The notes: generated by a model from the sequence alone, not told the origin. Positions 36,345 through 46,270 are shown, counted from the stretch's first letter. The stretch: 64,000 nucleotides of DNA from Pseudorhizobium tarimense (GCF_022968135.1 NZ_JALJRA010000004.1:75538-139537); one strand, 5' to 3'. Translations and numbers: made by a program.

Positions 36345-37490
36345 ATGTTTCTCACCAACCGCGATATCGTTGAGCTGACCGCCTGGCGGCAGAAGCTGCA
36401 TGGCATGCCGGAGGTCTCCGGCGAGGAAGTGGCGACCGCCGCGGAAGTGCAGGCCTTCCTGGCCAACACGGCACCGGACAGGGTGATCTCCGGTCTCGGC
36501 GGCACCGGCGTCGCGGCCGTGTTCGAAGGTGAGGAGAGAGGGCCGACTGTGCTGTTCCGCTGCGAGCTCGACGCGCTGCCGATCGAGGAGATTTCCGACC
36601 TGCCGCACCGCTCCCGTTTCCCGGGCAAGGGTCACATGTGCGGCCATGACGGGCATACGGCAACGATTGCGGCATTGGCGTGCGGCTTTGCCAAGGAGCG
36701 GCCGAAGCGGGGACGCGTCGTTCTACTCTTCCAGCCGGCGGAGGAAACTGGGGCCGGCGCGGCAGCGGTGATTGCCGACGAGCGTTTCGCGGAGATCCGG
36801 CCGGATTATGCCTTTGCCCTCCACAACCTGCCGGGTCTACCGCTCGGTCATGTCTGGCTGAAGGAAGGGATCGCGAACTGCGCCTCGCGCGGCATCAAGA
36901 TCGCGCTGGCCGGCAAGACGGCGCATGCCTCCATGCCGGAAACCGGAACGTCTCCCATGCGGGCGATCGCGAGCCTGATGCCGGCGCTGACGGATCTGAG
37001 CCGCGGTTCGGTGAGCGGCGGAGATCTGGTGCTTGCGACTGTCGGCCATGTCCAGCTCGGCGAGCCGGCCTTCGGCATTGCGCCGGGGTATGCGGAACTT
37101 TGGGCCACGCTGCGGACCACGACGAACGACCAGATGCAGGCGCTGGTGGATTCCGCCGAGCGGCTGGCAAGGGAAGCGGCAGCGAAGGACGGGCTGGCGG
37201 TAGAGATTAGCTATCAAGAGATCTTCAGCCATTGCGACAATGATCCGGAGGCGGCGGACCTGTTGCGGGCGGCTCTGGACGCGGAAGGCATCGCTCATGA
37301 AGCGGGCGAGGCACTGCGCGCTTCAGAAGATTTCGGCCTGTTCGGCACCGTCTCGAAGTCGGCTATGTTCTATCTTGGTGCGGGTGAAGCGCACCCCGCC
37401 CTGCACAACCCGGACTATGATTTTCCGGACGATCTTATCCCGATCGGCGCCCGCATCTTCATGCGAACGGCGCGGGATCTTCTAGGCTAG
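36345..37490 (+). CDS. M20-family amidohydrolase/peptidase
   Basis: A 381-residue binuclear metal hydrolase. Metal-binding CGHDGHTATIA is near residue 103-113 and QPAEETGAGA near 131-140; PDYAFALHNLPGLPLGH contains the further His. The family hydrolyses N-acyl amino acids or similar amides. The ATG follows GGAGGG at five bases. It overlaps the end of the converging DUF2778 gene by four bases. Confidence 0.92.
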   Translation: MFLTNRDIVELTAWRQKLHGMPEVSGEEVATAAEVQAFLANTAPDRVISGLGGTGVAAVFEGEERGPTVLFRCELDALPIEEISDLPHRSRFPGKGHMCGHDGHTATIAALACGFAKERPKRGRVVLLFQPAEETGAGAAAVIADERFAEIRPDYAFALHNLPGLPLGHVWLKEGIANCASRGIKIALAGKTAHASMPETGTSPMRAIASLMPALTDLSRGSVSGGDLVLATVGHVQLGEPAFGIAPGYAELWATLRTTTNDQMQALVDSAERLAREAAAKDGLAVEISYQEIFSHCDNDPEAADLLRAALDAEGIAHEAGEALRASEDFGLFGTVSKSAMFYLGAGEAHPALHNPDYDFPDDLIPIGARIFMRTARDLLG

Positions 37491-38827
37491 GCGTCCTTGC
37501 CGCCGAAAAGCTTGACCAGCAGGTTGTTGCTCTTGCCTGGCAGACGGTCGTTATATTCCGGCACGATGACCATGTGGGTAATCTCGCCGCGGCGGAAGGC
37601 CGCCAGGAACTTGTCGTAGTTCTTGAAGGCAACGCAGCCATGCGAATCGCCGGGGCGCGAGCGCAGGAGATAGGTGTGCGCCAGAAGACCGGTGCGGCCC
37701 TGCGGATGGGTGCCATCAACGGAAGTCAAACGGATGGCCGCCACGCCGTGAAACGGCTTTTCGCGCATGGAGAGCTTGTAGGTCCCGGGCGGGGTCGGGC
37801 CCTTCATCTTCACATGCGTGTACTTCGGATTGTCGCGCATCTTGCCGATTCCGGAATGGGCTTCGAGCTTGGTGCCGTTCGGCATGTGCACAACGCCGTT
37901 GGTGATGTCGTAGATCGCGATCTTCTTGGTTCCTAGATCCGGGATCGGCGATGCCTTCGGCAGCGACTTCACCGGATTGTCCGGCCGGGCATAGGCGAGC
38001 ACTGTCGCAGCAGACTCTTCGACCTCTTGCTCGGCCTCCGGTTTGGCCAGCTTGGCGACGGCCATTGCCTCCAGCGCCTTGGCGGCCGTTTGCGGGCGCG
38101 ACGTCGGTAGCGGACCTTCCATCGGCAGCGTATCGTCCATCAGGGCCGCGACTTCCGCGGTCCGGCCAGCTTCTTCTGCCTCGATCGCAGCGGTCTCGAT
38201 GGCGCTCTCATCCGACAGGTCCTCTTCCTCGGTGATGTCGGCGGGAATGGAAGCGGTGACAATGGAGGCTTCCGGCAACTCGACGCGCGGCGCAAGCGCC
38301 ACCGTCTGGTTCATCGCCTCGCCCAGCATCTGCTTGACGACGTCCGCCTCAGGACGAAGGGCGGCGATCGTTTCGAACTTCTCGTCCTCGGCCGCTGAGG
38401 CGAATGCGGCACCAAGGGCAGCGGCGAGCGCCTTCGGGTCAGGACGCTTCGAAACCACGGCGGCGAGCTGCGCACCCTCAAGGCGAGCGGCCTTCGGTGC
38501 TGCCGGCTGCTGGTAAAGGCGTTCAAACTTGTTGATCTTCAGGGCAACCGCGGCTGGCTCGTCCACTTCCGCTGGCTGTGGCGCTACTACCGGCTTCAGG
38601 GACAGCGCCAGATCGTAACGAGGCTTTTCCGGCAAGGACGACAAGGAAGGCACGAAACTGCTGACGGTCGAGGTGGCGGCAAAGATCCACAGGCCACCGA
38701 GCGCTGCGGTCGAAAGCACCATCTTTCCGGCGAACGCAAAGCGCGAGGGGCGCGTGCGCCGGGGTGTCGGATGGGAGAAATCGGAGGAGGTGTCGAACGT
38801 GTTGATCTCTAGCGCCATGATACTCAT
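37487..38827 (-). CDS. DUF2778 (tlde1-like) domain membrane protein
   Basis: A 446-residue protein. A short cytoplasmic tail, then a hydrophobic anchor (about 33-55), an Ala/Glu-rich 230-residue spacer, and a C-terminal domain (about 295-435) with IAIYDITNGVVHMPNGTKLEAHSG and a SHGC motif (395-398) recalling the L,D-transpeptidase active site. DUF2778 is the domain of the type VI effector Tlde1, but in rhizobia such domains also occur in anchored proteins of unknown role. No type VI genes or immunity gene are nearby. It might act on peptidoglycan crosslinks; this is inference. Confidence 0.8.
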   Translation of the reverse strand: MSIMALEINTFDTSSDFSHPTPRRTRPSRFAFAGKMVLSTAALGGLWIFAATSTVSSFVPSLSSLPEKPRYDLALSLKPVVAPQPAEVDEPAAVALKINKFERLYQQPAAPKAARLEGAQLAAVVSKRPDPKALAAALGAAFASAAEDEKFETIAALRPEADVVKQMLGEAMNQTVALAPRVELPEASIVTASIPADITEEEDLSDESAIETAAIEAEEAGRTAEVAALMDDTLPMEGPLPTSRPQTAAKALEAMAVAKLAKPEAEQEVEESAATVLAYARPDNPVKSLPKASPIPDLGTKKIAIYDITNGVVHMPNGTKLEAHSGIGKMRDNPKYTHVKMKGPTPPGTYKLSMREKPFHGVAAIRLTSVDGTHPQGRTGLLAHTYLLRSRPGDSHGCVAFKNYDKFLAAFRRGEITHMVIVPEYNDRLPGKSNNLLVKLFGGKDA

Positions 38828-39050
38828 TACCCAGTCATTCTGCCAAAGCCGCGCCCGCGACCATGTCCATCTGCATTGAACGGCGGCTCGAGAAGCCCAT
38901 GCCGTCAGGCGATTGGATTAGAGAATGACGAAATGTGGTAACCAATATCTTTACGCCCCGCCCCCTGAATTGCTGCTTTGCCTCTAGAAGGCAAACCTGC
39001 CGGAAGTTTAGCGGAAATGCGGCAGTGTGGTGGCGGCGTCAGAAAGCGGC

Positions 39051-39080
39051 CTTCCCGCACCACATGAGCGGTGCGGGAAG
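39051..39080 (-). terminator. hairpin after the YeeE/YedE gene
   Basis: Perfect 11-base arms CTTCCCGCACC (39051-39061) and complement (39070-39080) around an eight-base loop, 12 bases after the gene's stop. A TTTC tail follows on the minus strand. It could equally terminate transcription read in the other direction. Confidence 0.7.
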
Positions 39081-39091
39081 CGGTGGCAGGA

Positions 39092-40315
39092 TCAGCCGTC
39101 GACGCGGTGGACGGCACTGCGTTCCAGGAAGAACCAGGGGCGCAGCTTGACGCCGAGCACGTTGCCAGCAAAGGCCGCAACCGCCCAGAGATAGCCGTGC
39201 AGGCTGCCCGAGGCGATGCCGGAGAAATAGGCCCCAATATTGCAGCCATAGGCGATGCGCGCGCCATAGCCGAGCAAGAGGCCGCCGGCCACGGCGGCAA
39301 GGATGGAGCGCAGCGGGATGTTGAGGTTCGGCGCAAACTTGCCGGCAAGCGCTGCGGCAAGCATGGCGCCGGCGATGATGCCGAAATCCATGGTCGAGGT
39401 GACGTCGGCAAAGACGCTCTGCGACAGAGCCTTGGCATTGCCCGGCGCCTGCCAATAGGCCCAAGCGGACGGATCAATGCCGATCAACTGCGCGCCCTTG
39501 GCGCCCCAGAGCGCGAAGGCCGAGGTAATGCCCCATGGGCGGCCGGCAAGCGCCAGCGTTGCGAAGTTCAGGAGCGCCAGCGCGATTGCGCCGGCCACCA
39601 GCGGCCAGGGACCGCGCAGGTAACGGGCAAGGCCTTCGCGCGGCGCGGCCGGGGTCTGTTCAAGGCTGCCGTAGCGGCGCTTTTCGACCCTGAGCGTCAG
39701 CCACGCGATCGCCGCGAAGATCGCCAGCGAGATGGCGATCCCGGTGACGGGGCCGAGGCTGGTCAGCGACATTGGCGGCAGCGCCGGCAGGCTCGTCCAC
39801 CAGTCGAAATGAATGGTGGCAAGCAGAGAGCCGACGATGAAGAAGAACAGCGTCACCAGCATGCGGGCATTGCCGCCGCCGGCGGTAAACAGCGTGCCGG
39901 AGGCGCAGCCGCCGCCAAGCTGCATGCCGACGCCGAACATGAAGGCGCCGACGATCACCCCGGTGCCGGCAGGCGAAACGAACCCGCGAGCCTCGTGGCC
40001 GAACAGCGTGCCCGACGCGAGGAACGGAAAGAACAGGAGGACGGTGAGCGCCAGCAGGATCATCTGTACGCGCAAGCCCCTGCCCCGGCCTTCGGAAATG
40101 AAGACCCGCCAGGCGGAGGTGAAGCCGAAGGCAGAATGATAGAGCGAGATGCCGAGCGCGCCGCCGACGAGGAAGAGCGCACCATGCGCCGGCCCGTGAA
40201 CGGCGCCGAGCGCCAATGTGCCACCGATGAGCACGATGAGTGCGGCAAGGCCGGGAACGCCGAGCGGCGGCAGACTGCCGGCTCTCGGCTTAAGGGATGA
40301 GGATACAACGGACAT
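39092..40315 (-). CDS. YeeE/YedE family sulfur-compound transporter
   Basis: A 407-residue membrane protein with about ten hydrophobic spans and the YeeE/YedE (TsuA-like) signatures QLGGGCASGTLFTAGGG and YGCNIGAYFSGIASG, which carry the conserved cysteines. TsuA takes up thiosulfate through the membrane using such cysteines. The frame is open to 40351; GGAG seven bases before the ATG at 40315 fixes the start. No tusA or rhodanese gene is adjacent. The region upstream (40316-40474) shows nothing else. Confidence 0.9.
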   Translation of the reverse strand: MSVVSSSLKPRAGSLPPLGVPGLAALIVLIGGTLALGAVHGPAHGALFLVGGALGISLYHSAFGFTSAWRVFISEGRGRGLRVQMILLALTVLLFFPFLASGTLFGHEARGFVSPAGTGVIVGAFMFGVGMQLGGGCASGTLFTAGGGNARMLVTLFFFIVGSLLATIHFDWWTSLPALPPMSLTSLGPVTGIAISLAIFAAIAWLTLRVEKRRYGSLEQTPAAPREGLARYLRGPWPLVAGAIALALLNFATLALAGRPWGITSAFALWGAKGAQLIGIDPSAWAYWQAPGNAKALSQSVFADVTSTMDFGIIAGAMLAAALAGKFAPNLNIPLRSILAAVAGGLLLGYGARIAYGCNIGAYFSGIASGSLHGYLWAVAAFAGNVLGVKLRPWFFLERSAVHRVDG

Positions 40316-40474
40316 GGGATACTCCGATCGTTTGACACCCATATGGGGCACCCGCCCGCAGCCTTCGAGGAACTGCGTTCTATAGGATGAGCAGCCTGTG
40401 GAAATTCCGTTGCAGCAGCTCAGCTTTGCAGACCAAGGCTTGTCCCGCAGCCCTCGTCACGGCAGTCTTCCGCC

Positions 40475-41912
40475 TCAAGTGCGATGTGCCGAGGGAGCAT
40501 GCTTGGCGGCTCGCCCGCGTGCGGCATCGATGGCTGTTCTCACCTCCTCCGCACGCGCCAAAATTGCCCGCCGGTCGAACTCGTCGATGCCGTGAGCGGC
40601 GTCCAGAGCTGCATCAAGCTGACCCCAAGAGCATCGCACTGTTCCGGAAGCCTGACATGGTCTGCGATGCGGAGAATAGCCTCGATGAGATGCAGGATCA
40701 CAAACGACTTGCCGGCGGCGTCCTGCCGGATCAGGTTGAAGGCCGCCCCGATAACGGTGGCATAGGTCGAACTGGGAACGGCGATCCGCAGTCGTCCATC
40801 TGCGCCTGTGATGAAGGATTGCGGCAGCGCGCGCTTCATGAGATGCGCCAGGCCGGCGGAGAGCTGCGCCAGCACCGCTGCCGCCGTATAGGGATCATTG
40901 ACGCCCGGCGACGAGGCTCTCACCACCATCTCCACCAGATGACGGATGGCGAACCCCGGATCCTGGCTGGCGGTTCGCCGGGAGCCGGTCGCGATCATCC
41001 TGCAGACGCGCTCCTGAAGCTCGGCGTGCAGTTTCGGCCCGGGCAGACGCTGATGCCGCCCCCGTCAGAGATGACATAGTCGCCCGGTCGGAAAGCGAAT
41101 GCGATAAGAACATCGGCACCTTCGGCGAGCTCCTTTAGCCCGTCCAGGTCGATGCTCTGGACAAAGCCTCCGTACGCGGACCTAAGGAGATCGCCTCTCG
41201 CTCGAAATCCTCTGGCAACGCCCCTGCCGTCCCTTGATTGCGATCCTCGGGCAGGTCATCGAGTTCGGCGACCATGTCCGCGACCTCCGTGCCGAGCCGC
41301 TTGATCAGAGTTTCCGAGACAATCGATCACGCCAGAAATTGGAGCAAGGACACCAGGACGAGGACGCTTACAGCATCAGCAGAAGCCCCAGACTGACGCT
41401 CGGGAACACCTGCATTCTGTCGTGGATGGTCGATCCGACCGATCCGAGTTGGATCAGGCAGTACGTGGACGTCATGATGAACGTCCCAGCACGAACTGCG
41501 TGTGCGGGCTCGACATGAAGCTGCGGATCAGACGCGGGTCAAACTGGTTAGCTGCCAGCGACAGCACGACCATGGTGATAGAGAAAATCAAGCTGGTCAT
41601 CGTGATCATGGATGACAGCAATGTCGAGAGCACGTCCCGCGCGCCGTTGGTCGTGCTAACAAAGACGAACACCGGCATGCCGGCAGGATCCGCGTGGATC
41701 AAGAGACGGTCGGCCCATGTGGCCGCCATGGCCAGGACCCCCGCTGCGGCCGCCATTAGAGTTGGAACCAGCCAGAAGCTTGTTCTGAGTTTCTCCCATG
41801 TCACTCGAATGGCCGGGTCATGCCCGCCGAGATGCGCCTTACCATTCACCGCTGCGGATACCTCCATCAACAAACTCGTCTGACGATCTGCCGCTGCTAC
41901 GGCAGCTGACAA
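40475..41912 (-). pseudogene. DUF2254 membrane protein, multiply frameshifted
   Basis: Pieces of a DUF2254 predicted membrane protein remain in order on the minus strand. The N-terminal part (41472-41912) has two membrane spans and SFMSSPHTQFVLG. The next piece, in another frame, resumes with TFIMTSTYCLIQLG, then a stop. The later part (40540-40998) has VEMVVRASSPGVNDPYTA, and the last part IDEFDRRAILARAEEV is in another frame ending at 40475. At least three frameshifts and an internal stop are implied. No insertion sequence is seen. Function of the intact family is unknown. Confidence 0.85.
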
Positions 41913-42090
41913 GGAAGGTTCCGCCGCCGCGCCCAGCAGCCTGCGACAAGCCTACACCGGCTCCCAGGGCATATCCTCGCTGAACGAAGGTTATTGAGGT
42001 ACTTCGCGCCCTTCCATCCCGCTTAGGCTTGTCCATCCACCTCTCCTCGGTGTTTAATTGCGAAAAAAGATGCGAAGGGAGAGACGACCT

Positions 42091-42717
42091 ATGAAAGCCT
42101 TGCTGCTGGTCGATATCCAGAACGGCTTCTGCCCCGGTGGCAACCTCCCGGTTCCGGAGGGGGACAAGGTGGTGCCTGTGGCAAACCGGCTAATCGAGGA
42201 AGGTGGGTATCACGTGATCGTCGCCTCGCAGGACTGGCACCCGGCCGACCACGGCAGCTTTGCCTCACAACACCCGGGCAAGAACCCATTCGAGATGGGC
42301 GAGTTGTGCGGCCAGCCGCAGATGCTCTGGCCGGACCACTGCGTGCAGGAAACGCCCGACGCGGAATTCCATCCGGACCTCAAGATCGACGACGTCGACT
42401 ACATTCAGCAGAAGGGCGAGAATCCGGCCATCGATAGCTATTCCGCCTTCCGCGACAACGACAAGGCGGCGGTGACCGGCCTTGCCGGCTATCTGCGGGC
42501 CCAGCAGATCAACGAGCTCGACATCTGCGGGCTGGCAACCGATTACTGCGTCAAGTTCTCCGCGCTCGATGCCGTGGAGATGCTGCCCGGTGTGCAGGTC
42601 TGCTTCATCGAGGATGCCAGCCGCGGCATCGACCCGAAGGGCGTGAAGGCGGCGATCGAGGAGATGCGGGAAAAGGGCGTTGGCATCGTCAAGAGCCGGC
42701 AGATCCTGAAGGATTAA
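42091..42717 (+). CDS. pncA: nicotinamidase/pyrazinamidase
   Basis: A 208-residue cysteine hydrolase that deamidates nicotinamide for NAD salvage. Catalytic Asp is in LLVDIQNGF (residues 5-13), the metal-binding segment in DWHPADHGSF (about 51-60) and the nucleophilic Cys in GLATDYCVKFS. Length fits the family. The open frame begins at a TTG at 42058, but the ATG at 42091 is preceded by AAGGGAGAG and matches the family N-terminus. The gene stands alone between the ruined DUF2254 gene and azlC. Confidence 0.95.
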   Translation: MKALLLVDIQNGFCPGGNLPVPEGDKVVPVANRLIEEGGYHVIVASQDWHPADHGSFASQHPGKNPFEMGELCGQPQMLWPDHCVQETPDAEFHPDLKIDDVDYIQQKGENPAIDSYSAFRDNDKAAVTGLAGYLRAQQINELDICGLATDYCVKFSALDAVEMLPGVQVCFIEDASRGIDPKGVKAAIEEMREKGVGIVKSRQILKD

Positions 42718-42823
42718 CCGCGCCGCACCTCTGATGCTTCAGGAAAATCGATCCACCCATCAGCGCAATTGAATTGTGCCTCTGCCTGCACGCTCCTAAG
42801 GCTGGGTGGAAGAAGGATCTCCC

Positions 42824-43543
42824 ATGAACCGCTATGACTTCAAACAGGGCCTGAAGGGCGGCGCCATCATCGCCCTCTCGTCGGCTCCCTTCGGCGTCCT
42901 GTTCGGCGCCGTCGCCATCGACAACGGGCTGAGCTTCCTGGAGACCTGGCTGATGAGCGCCACCGTCTATGCCGGTGCGAGCCAGCTCGTCGGCATCGAG
43001 CTCTTCGGCCAGCGCGTCGAACCGTGGCTGGTGGTGCTTTCCGTCTTCGCCGTCAATTTCCGCCACATCCTTTATTCGGCAGCCCTTGCAAAATTCATCC
43101 GCGGCTTCACGACGCTGCAGAAGGCGCTCGCTTTCTTCCTATTGGTCGATCCGCAGTTTGCCGAGGCCGTACGTCGGGGCGAAAGCGGCAAGGGCGTCAG
43201 CTTCTCCTGGTATTTCGGCTTCGGCGTCGTAATCTATGCGTCATGGAGTATCGCGACGATGGTCGGCGCCTGGTTCGGCAAGATGATCGGCGACCCGGCG
43301 TCGATCGGCATCGACATCCTGCTGCCGGTCTATTTCCTCGGCATGGTGCTCGCCTTCCGCAGCCGCTGGGGCTTTCCACCCGTGGTGCTGGCAAGCGCCA
43401 TCGGATCGGTCGCGGCCTATCATTTTGTCGGCTCGCCCTGGCATGTCAGTCTCGGTGCTGCCGCCGGCATCATCGTCGCGACGCTGCTGCCGCTGAAGCC
43501 CAGGCATGAGCCGGATGCCGCAGTCGCCGGCGTGGAGCGCTGA
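42824..43543 (+). CDS. azlC: AzlC-family branched-chain amino-acid exporter, large subunit
   Basis: A 239-residue membrane protein with the AzlC pattern: LPFGVLFGAVA-like SAPFGVLFGAVAIDNGL near residue 18-34, AGASQLVG and VNFRHILYSAAL. With the small AzlD partner it exports branched-chain amino acids or analogues, as YgaZH does for valine. GGA lies before the ATG at 42824; the frame from 42806 has no support. azlD follows with one base between stop and start. Confidence 0.9.
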   Translation: MNRYDFKQGLKGGAIIALSSAPFGVLFGAVAIDNGLSFLETWLMSATVYAGASQLVGIELFGQRVEPWLVVLSVFAVNFRHILYSAALAKFIRGFTTLQKALAFFLLVDPQFAEAVRRGESGKGVSFSWYFGFGVVIYASWSIATMVGAWFGKMIGDPASIGIDILLPVYFLGMVLAFRSRWGFPPVVLASAIGSVAAYHFVGSPWHVSLGAAAGIIVATLLPLKPRHEPDAAVAGVER

Positions 43544-43544
43544 G

Positions 43545-43859
43545 ATGAACGGATCGCTCGATACCGGGACCTTGCTGCTGATTCTGGCTGCCGCCGTGGC
43601 AACCTATCTCACGCGCATTGGCGGCTATGTACTGATAACGCGGATGAGAAGCATTCCGCCACGTATGGAAGCGGCTCTGAACGCCGTCCCGGCGGCCGTT
43701 CTGACGACGCTGGTAGCACCAGCCTTCTTCGAGGGCGGCTGGGACGTCAAGATCGCGATGCTCGTGGCGCTTGCTGCTGCCCTGCGCTTCCCAGGGTTGA
43801 TCATGCTGGCGGCCGGATGGGCTGCAGTGGTGATCTGCCGCCACCTGCTCGGCCTTTAA
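43545..43859 (+). CDS. azlD: AzlD-domain small exporter subunit
   Basis: A 104-residue membrane protein with three or four spans, the TRIGGYVL motif near residue 22-29 and the MEAALNAVPAAVLTTLVAP segment typical of AzlD. It partners AzlC. The ATG at 43545 is one base after the azlC stop, so they are translationally coupled; the longer frame from 43506 overlaps azlC and is rejected. It converges on the pepP-like gene, 8 bases away. Confidence 0.9.
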   Translation: MNGSLDTGTLLLILAAAVATYLTRIGGYVLITRMRSIPPRMEAALNAVPAAVLTTLVAPAFFEGGWDVKIAMLVALAAALRFPGLIMLAAGWAAVVICRHLLGL

Positions 43860-43867
43860 GGGCTCGT

Positions 43868-45697
43868 TCAGCCAAGCGGCTCGGTTGCCTTCACGAGCCA
43901 GTCGCGCACAGCCGCATCCTCGATCAGCGGCATCAGCTTTTCGCGCGTTTCCTTGTGGTAGGCATCCAGCCAGTCGCGCTCCTCTGCCGTCAGAAGATCC
44001 ACTACCATCAGGCGGCGGTCGATCGGGCACCAGGTGAGCGTCTCGAAGGAGAGCATCGGCATGTCGCCGCCCTCGGTCTCTGTCGCATCCTTCACGAAAA
44101 TCAGGTTCTCGATGCGAATCCCGTATTGCCCCGGGCGGTAATAGCCCGGTTCGTTGGAGAGCATCATCCCGGGCAGGAGCTCCTGCGTCGACAGCCGCGA
44201 GATGCGCTGCGGTCCCTCATGCACGGAGAGATAGGAGCCCACGCCGTGACCCGTGCCATGGGCGAAGTCACCCCCTGCCTTCCAGAGGGCAATGCGCGCC
44301 AGCGGATCGAGATCGCAGCCGCGCGTGCCCTTCGGGAAGCGGGCCGTGCTGATGGCGATCATGCCCTTGAGCACGAGGGTGAAGAAGCGCTTCCGGTCTT
44401 CCGGCACCTCGCCGATGGCGACCGTGCGGGTGATGTCCGTGGTGCCGTTGATGTATTGCGCGCCCGAATCGATGAGGAAGAGCTCACCTTCGTTCAGCCG
44501 CCGGTCGCTTTCCGTCGTCACCCGATAGTGCATGATCGCGGCATGCTCGCCCGCACCGGAAATAGTGTCGAAGGAGATGTCCTTGAGCGGGTTCTGCATG
44601 CGCTCGCCGACCCTGACGCGGGCGTTTTCCAGCGCATGGACGCTGCCAATTTCTGTGACGCTGCCGGCAGGCTGCTGATCGAGCCAATAGAGGAACTCGA
44701 CCACCGCCGCACCGTCCTGCAGATGGGCCTTTGCAGAGCCCTGGAGCTCGGTCGCATTCTTGCAGGCACGTGGAAGCTTGGCCGGATCGCCCGCCTCCAT
44801 AACGCGCCCGCCGACTGCCTCGATCGCGATGCTGAGCGCCAGCGGCGCGAGATCTGCGTCCAGCATGACCGATCCGCGTTTCGCCGCATCCTCCAGGCGC
44901 GCCAGGAACGCATCCGGCGGCAACTGCTCGGCGAGCTGCGCCAGATAGGCGCGCACCTCGATGCCGGTCTTGCGCTCGTCCAGGAAGAGCTGAGGCTTGC
45001 CGTCCGCCGAGATGATGGCGCGCGCTAGCGGATGCGGCGTATGCGGCACGTCGGCGCCGCGAATGTTGAAGATCCAGGCGACCGACGACGGATCGGTGAT
45101 CACCACGGCGGCGGCCCCCTTCTCCTTCACCTGTGCAGCGATCACTGCGATCTTCTCGGCTGCAAGCGTTCCCGCATGCTCCTCCTTCTGGATCGTAACC
45201 GCTCCCATCGGCTCTGCCGGACGATCGGACCAGATGTCATCGAGCGGATTGGCGTCGAGGAAGACGAGGGAGCCGCCGATCTCCTCCACCGCCTTTCTGA
45301 GGCGCCGCACTTCGGCCGCCGTGTGCAGCCACGGATCGATACCTAGACGGAAGCCCTTGCTGCCGTTGCGCGAGAGCCAGAGATGCGGCGGCTCGTTGAC
45401 CAGATCCCCACCGGTGATCACCTTAACGTCCACCTGCTCCCGAAGCTGGGTGGTGTAGCGTCCATCAACAAAGACGATTGCCTGGGAGCGCATCACCAAC
45501 GCCACACCCGCCGATCCCGTAAAACCGGTGAGCCAGGAGAGACGCTCCGCCGACGCCGGCACATATTCCCCCTGGTACTCGTCCGCACGGGGCACGAGGA
45601 AGCCGTCTATGCCGAGATCATCGAATCGGGCGCGCAGCGCCGACAGGCGCTCACCTGCAAACTGAGGAGAGGACTTGGTGTCGAAGGACTGAAACAT
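43868..45697 (-). CDS. aminopeptidase P (M24B) family protein
   Basis: A 609-residue three-domain enzyme like eukaryotic cytosolic X-prolyl aminopeptidase. Two creatinase-like N-terminal domains precede the pita-bread catalytic domain. Metal ligands are visible: Asp pair in LIDSGAQYINGTTDITRT (split), His in HGTGHGVGSYL, Glu in NEPGYY and Glu in IRIENL. It removes N-terminal residues before proline. The upstream region to the DUF1127 gene is 253 bases and holds the divergent promoters. Confidence 0.93.
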   Translation of the reverse strand: MFQSFDTKSSPQFAGERLSALRARFDDLGIDGFLVPRADEYQGEYVPASAERLSWLTGFTGSAGVALVMRSQAIVFVDGRYTTQLREQVDVKVITGGDLVNEPPHLWLSRNGSKGFRLGIDPWLHTAAEVRRLRKAVEEIGGSLVFLDANPLDDIWSDRPAEPMGAVTIQKEEHAGTLAAEKIAVIAAQVKEKGAAAVVITDPSSVAWIFNIRGADVPHTPHPLARAIISADGKPQLFLDERKTGIEVRAYLAQLAEQLPPDAFLARLEDAAKRGSVMLDADLAPLALSIAIEAVGGRVMEAGDPAKLPRACKNATELQGSAKAHLQDGAAVVEFLYWLDQQPAGSVTEIGSVHALENARVRVGERMQNPLKDISFDTISGAGEHAAIMHYRVTTESDRRLNEGELFLIDSGAQYINGTTDITRTVAIGEVPEDRKRFFTLVLKGMIAISTARFPKGTRGCDLDPLARIALWKAGGDFAHGTGHGVGSYLSVHEGPQRISRLSTQELLPGMMLSNEPGYYRPGQYGIRIENLIFVKDATETEGGDMPMLSFETLTWCPIDRRLMVVDLLTAEERDWLDAYHKETREKLMPLIEDAAVRDWLVKATEPLG

Positions 45698-45950
45698 GCA
45701 GCTGATCCGGATGGTGATGAAAAAGGAAGGAAGCAGACACTAGACCATTCGCGGCTGATTTCGCCAGAGGGCGCCCGATCTGCACGGCGATTGTGCATCT
45801 GCTAACTGCCACTGATGGCTAAACGGGCGGCCTATGCGCGAGACGCATAACACCGTTGAGGCAAGCCCTCTGACTAAGCACGATCGGTGGAGCTATATTC
45901 CCATCATCGAACGGGACGACAACAGCGCCCGCGATGAAAGGATCAAGAAA

Positions 45951-46124
45951 ATGGCTACCTCATTCTTCCGCACTGCCTTCGAACGCGTCGTCGCAGCGCG
46001 TGAACGTCAGGCCAGCCGTTACGTCAACGGCGTTCTGATGAACCTCGACGACCAGACGCTCCACGGCATGGGCACCAGCCGTGAAGAACTGCGCCGCAAG
46101 GGCGTTTCGACCTCCGTGTTCTGA
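45951..46124 (+). CDS. DUF1127 family small protein
   Basis: A 57-residue, Arg-rich protein with the DUF1127 ending LMNLDDQTLHGMGTSREELRR. Small DUF1127 proteins of alphaproteobacteria have been linked to RNA binding and to nutrient or phosphate adaptation, but the role here is unknown. GAAAGGATC lies before the ATG at 45951. A frame upstream to 45834 lacks support. A strong terminator follows at 46241. Confidence 0.88.
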   Translation: MATSFFRTAFERVVAARERQASRYVNGVLMNLDDQTLHGMGTSREELRRKGVSTSVF

Positions 46125-46240
46125 TCAACAGCCCGGAGCCGGTTTCTCCTCCCTCCTCCGTTCCAGGCTGCAGAATACGAAGTCTCCGCTTGAGCCTCTC
46201 CTCCCAAGGCTCGCGGACAAGATCAGGGGTACCTGGTCTC

Positions 46241-46270
46241 AAGGCGGCACCTTCCGGTGCCGCCTTTTTC
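46241..46270 (+). terminator. intrinsic terminator after the DUF1127 gene
   Basis: A stem AGGCGGCACC / GGTGCCGCCT with a TTCC loop is followed by TTTTTC. It ends the DUF1127 transcript; prmA converges 71 bases beyond. Confidence 0.88.
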
